From positions 1 to 6,670 of the forward strand of contig DASSWB010000123.1 of assembly GCA_035705495.1 (NCBI GenBank): DNA of 6,670 nucleotides, written 5' to 3'. Below, piece after piece: positions 5,909 through 6,670 of this stretch. This stretch comes from DASSWB01 sp035705495 (GTDB lineage Bacteria > Bacteroidota > Bacteroidia > Flavobacteriales > Flavobacteriaceae). A model generated the notes under the pieces. That model saw nothing but the letters and a program-made list of their open reading frames with translations, made no database searches and was not told the origin of the DNA. The first letter of the stretch is position 1. Every line of letters begins with the position of its first letter. The translations under genes were made by a program, and so were the position numbers.

Positions 5909-6670
5909 ATGAGCAAGAATTTGTTTGAGGAATTTGAAGAAGTATCGACCAAGCAATGGAAACAGAAAATCCAATACGATTTAAAAGGCGAAGATTACAA
6001 TGAAACCTTGGTTTGGAAAACAAATCACGGTGTAAATGTAAAACCTTTTTACAATTCGGAAGAAATGATTTCCAGTTCTAATCCTGTCATCCCGACATCT
6101 TGGAAAATTGTCGAAAAGATTTATGTGGCTTCAACTAAAATCAGCAACAAAAGAGCACAAAATGTACTTTCCAGAGGGGCCGAAAGCCTATGGTTTGTTA
6201 TTCCTTCGGAAGAAATCGAGCCTAAAGAACTTTTTGCGGAAATCAATTTGGAATCCACTCCCATTTTTTTGGAATTCGAATTTCTTTCCGAAGCCTATTT
6301 TTTAAAACTGAAAAATTATCTTTCCGGAAAAAATCATCAGGTAACATATCAAATTGACGTTATTGGTAATCTTGCACGAAGCGGTAATTTCTATCACAAT
6401 CAGAAGCAAGATCATGAAATTTTAGGCCAAATCGCTTCCGAAGCAAAAGCCTTTTTAAGTATTGATGCAACTCTGTACCAAAACGCAGGTGCAAATATTC
6501 CGCAGGAACTGGCTTATTCTTTGGCCCATGCGAATGAATATTTAAATCATTTTTTCAATTCGGAAAAAACCGGTTTTGGAGCCGACTTCACGCCGACTTT
6601 CAAAGTTTCCGTGGGTTCCAACTATTTTTTTGAAATCGCAAAATTGCGTGCACTCCGAAAATTGTACGCC
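5909..6670 (+). CDS. mutA: methylmalonyl-CoA mutase small (beta) subunit, N-terminal part
   Basis: The first 254 residues of the small subunit of the heterodimeric B12-dependent methylmalonyl-CoA mutase, which interconverts succinyl-CoA and methylmalonyl-CoA in propionate metabolism. The small subunit is thought to be structural, with catalysis in MutB. The frame is still open at 6670; flavobacterial homologues are roughly 450 residues, so a little under half is missing. Recognisable stretches are FEEVSTKQWKQKIQYDLKG (8-26), where TKQWK is typical of the N-terminus, VKPFY (44-48), the barrel segments SIDATLYQNAGANIPQELAY (184-203) with LAHANEYL (205-212), and KVSVGSNYFFEIAKLRALR (232-250). 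ATG at 5909 follows the septum gene stop by 2 nt. mutB is expected just downstream, outside the window. The N-terminal MutA features make MutB itself unlikely. Confidence 0.93.
   Translation, partial: MSKNLFEEFEEVSTKQWKQKIQYDLKGEDYNETLVWKTNHGVNVKPFYNSEEMISSSNPVIPTSWKIVEKIYVASTKISNKRAQNVLSRGAESLWFVIPSEEIEPKELFAEINLESTPIFLEFEFLSEAYFLKLKNYLSGKNHQVTYQIDVIGNLARSGNFYHNQKQDHEILGQIASEAKAFLSIDATLYQNAGANIPQELAYSLAHANEYLNHFFNSEKTGFGADFTPTFKVSVGSNYFFEIAKLRALRKLYA

Noticed and set aside
5601..6023. 140-aa minus-strand open frame, Phe/Lys rich
   Set aside because: It is a shadow of the septum protein and mutA; the composition reflects the reverse complement of AT-rich coding DNA.
6108..6305. 65-aa plus-strand open frame
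   Set aside because: It lies within mutA in another frame, and the mutA translation matches family motifs throughout.
1..6670. Mobile element, CRISPR array, tRNA, rRNA or riboswitch
   Set aside because: No transposase, integrase, regular repeats or structured RNA was seen; nearly all of the window is coding sequence with short spacers.

Overview
The window looks like a piece of a Bacteroidota chromosome, most likely class Flavobacteriia (possibly a Chryseobacterium-like Weeksellaceae member; the genus is a guess). The signs are: AT-rich coding sequence, no Shine-Dalgarno sequences before the starts, several exact TAnnTTTG elements (the Bacteroidota sigma-A -7 box), a gliding-type GldF/GldG ABC transporter component, and the neighbourhood udk, septum initiator, mutA. 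It reads as ordinary vertically inherited core DNA. There are no insertion sequences, tRNAs, rRNAs, CRISPR arrays, integrases or phage genes, and no gap between genes longer than about 110 bases.

Layout. On the minus strand, from position 810 to beyond the left edge, lies a PhoH-family ATPase that is cut at its C-terminal end. A 106-bp spacer with two facing -7 boxes separates it from plus-strand genes that fill the rest of the window. The first plus-strand group is a SAM hydroxide adenosyltransferase-like protein (DUF62), a small antibiotic-biosynthesis-monooxygenase-fold protein 2 nt later, then a 794-aa GldF-GldG fusion starting at TTG, then a c-type cytochrome lipoprotein whose ATG overlaps the fusion stop (ATGA). 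After a 43-bp spacer with a TACCTTTG promoter box come uridine kinase (udk), a FtsB/DivIC-like septum protein 6 nt later, and the N-terminal 254 residues of methylmalonyl-CoA mutase small subunit (mutA) 2 nt later, running off the right edge.

How the genes may work together. The tight spacings suggest two plus-strand transcription units, 917-4921 and 4965 onward. The functions are mixed: SAM or nucleoside salvage, an envelope ABC transporter, a lipid-anchored electron carrier, cell division and propionate metabolism. This looks like conserved housekeeping linkage rather than one pathway. The points most worth a second look are the GldF-GldG fusion coupled to a lipoprotein cytochrome, the apparent loss of the catalytic Arg in the SAM enzyme, and the two well-supported TTG starts. 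I found no convincing new defence, mobile or RNA system.
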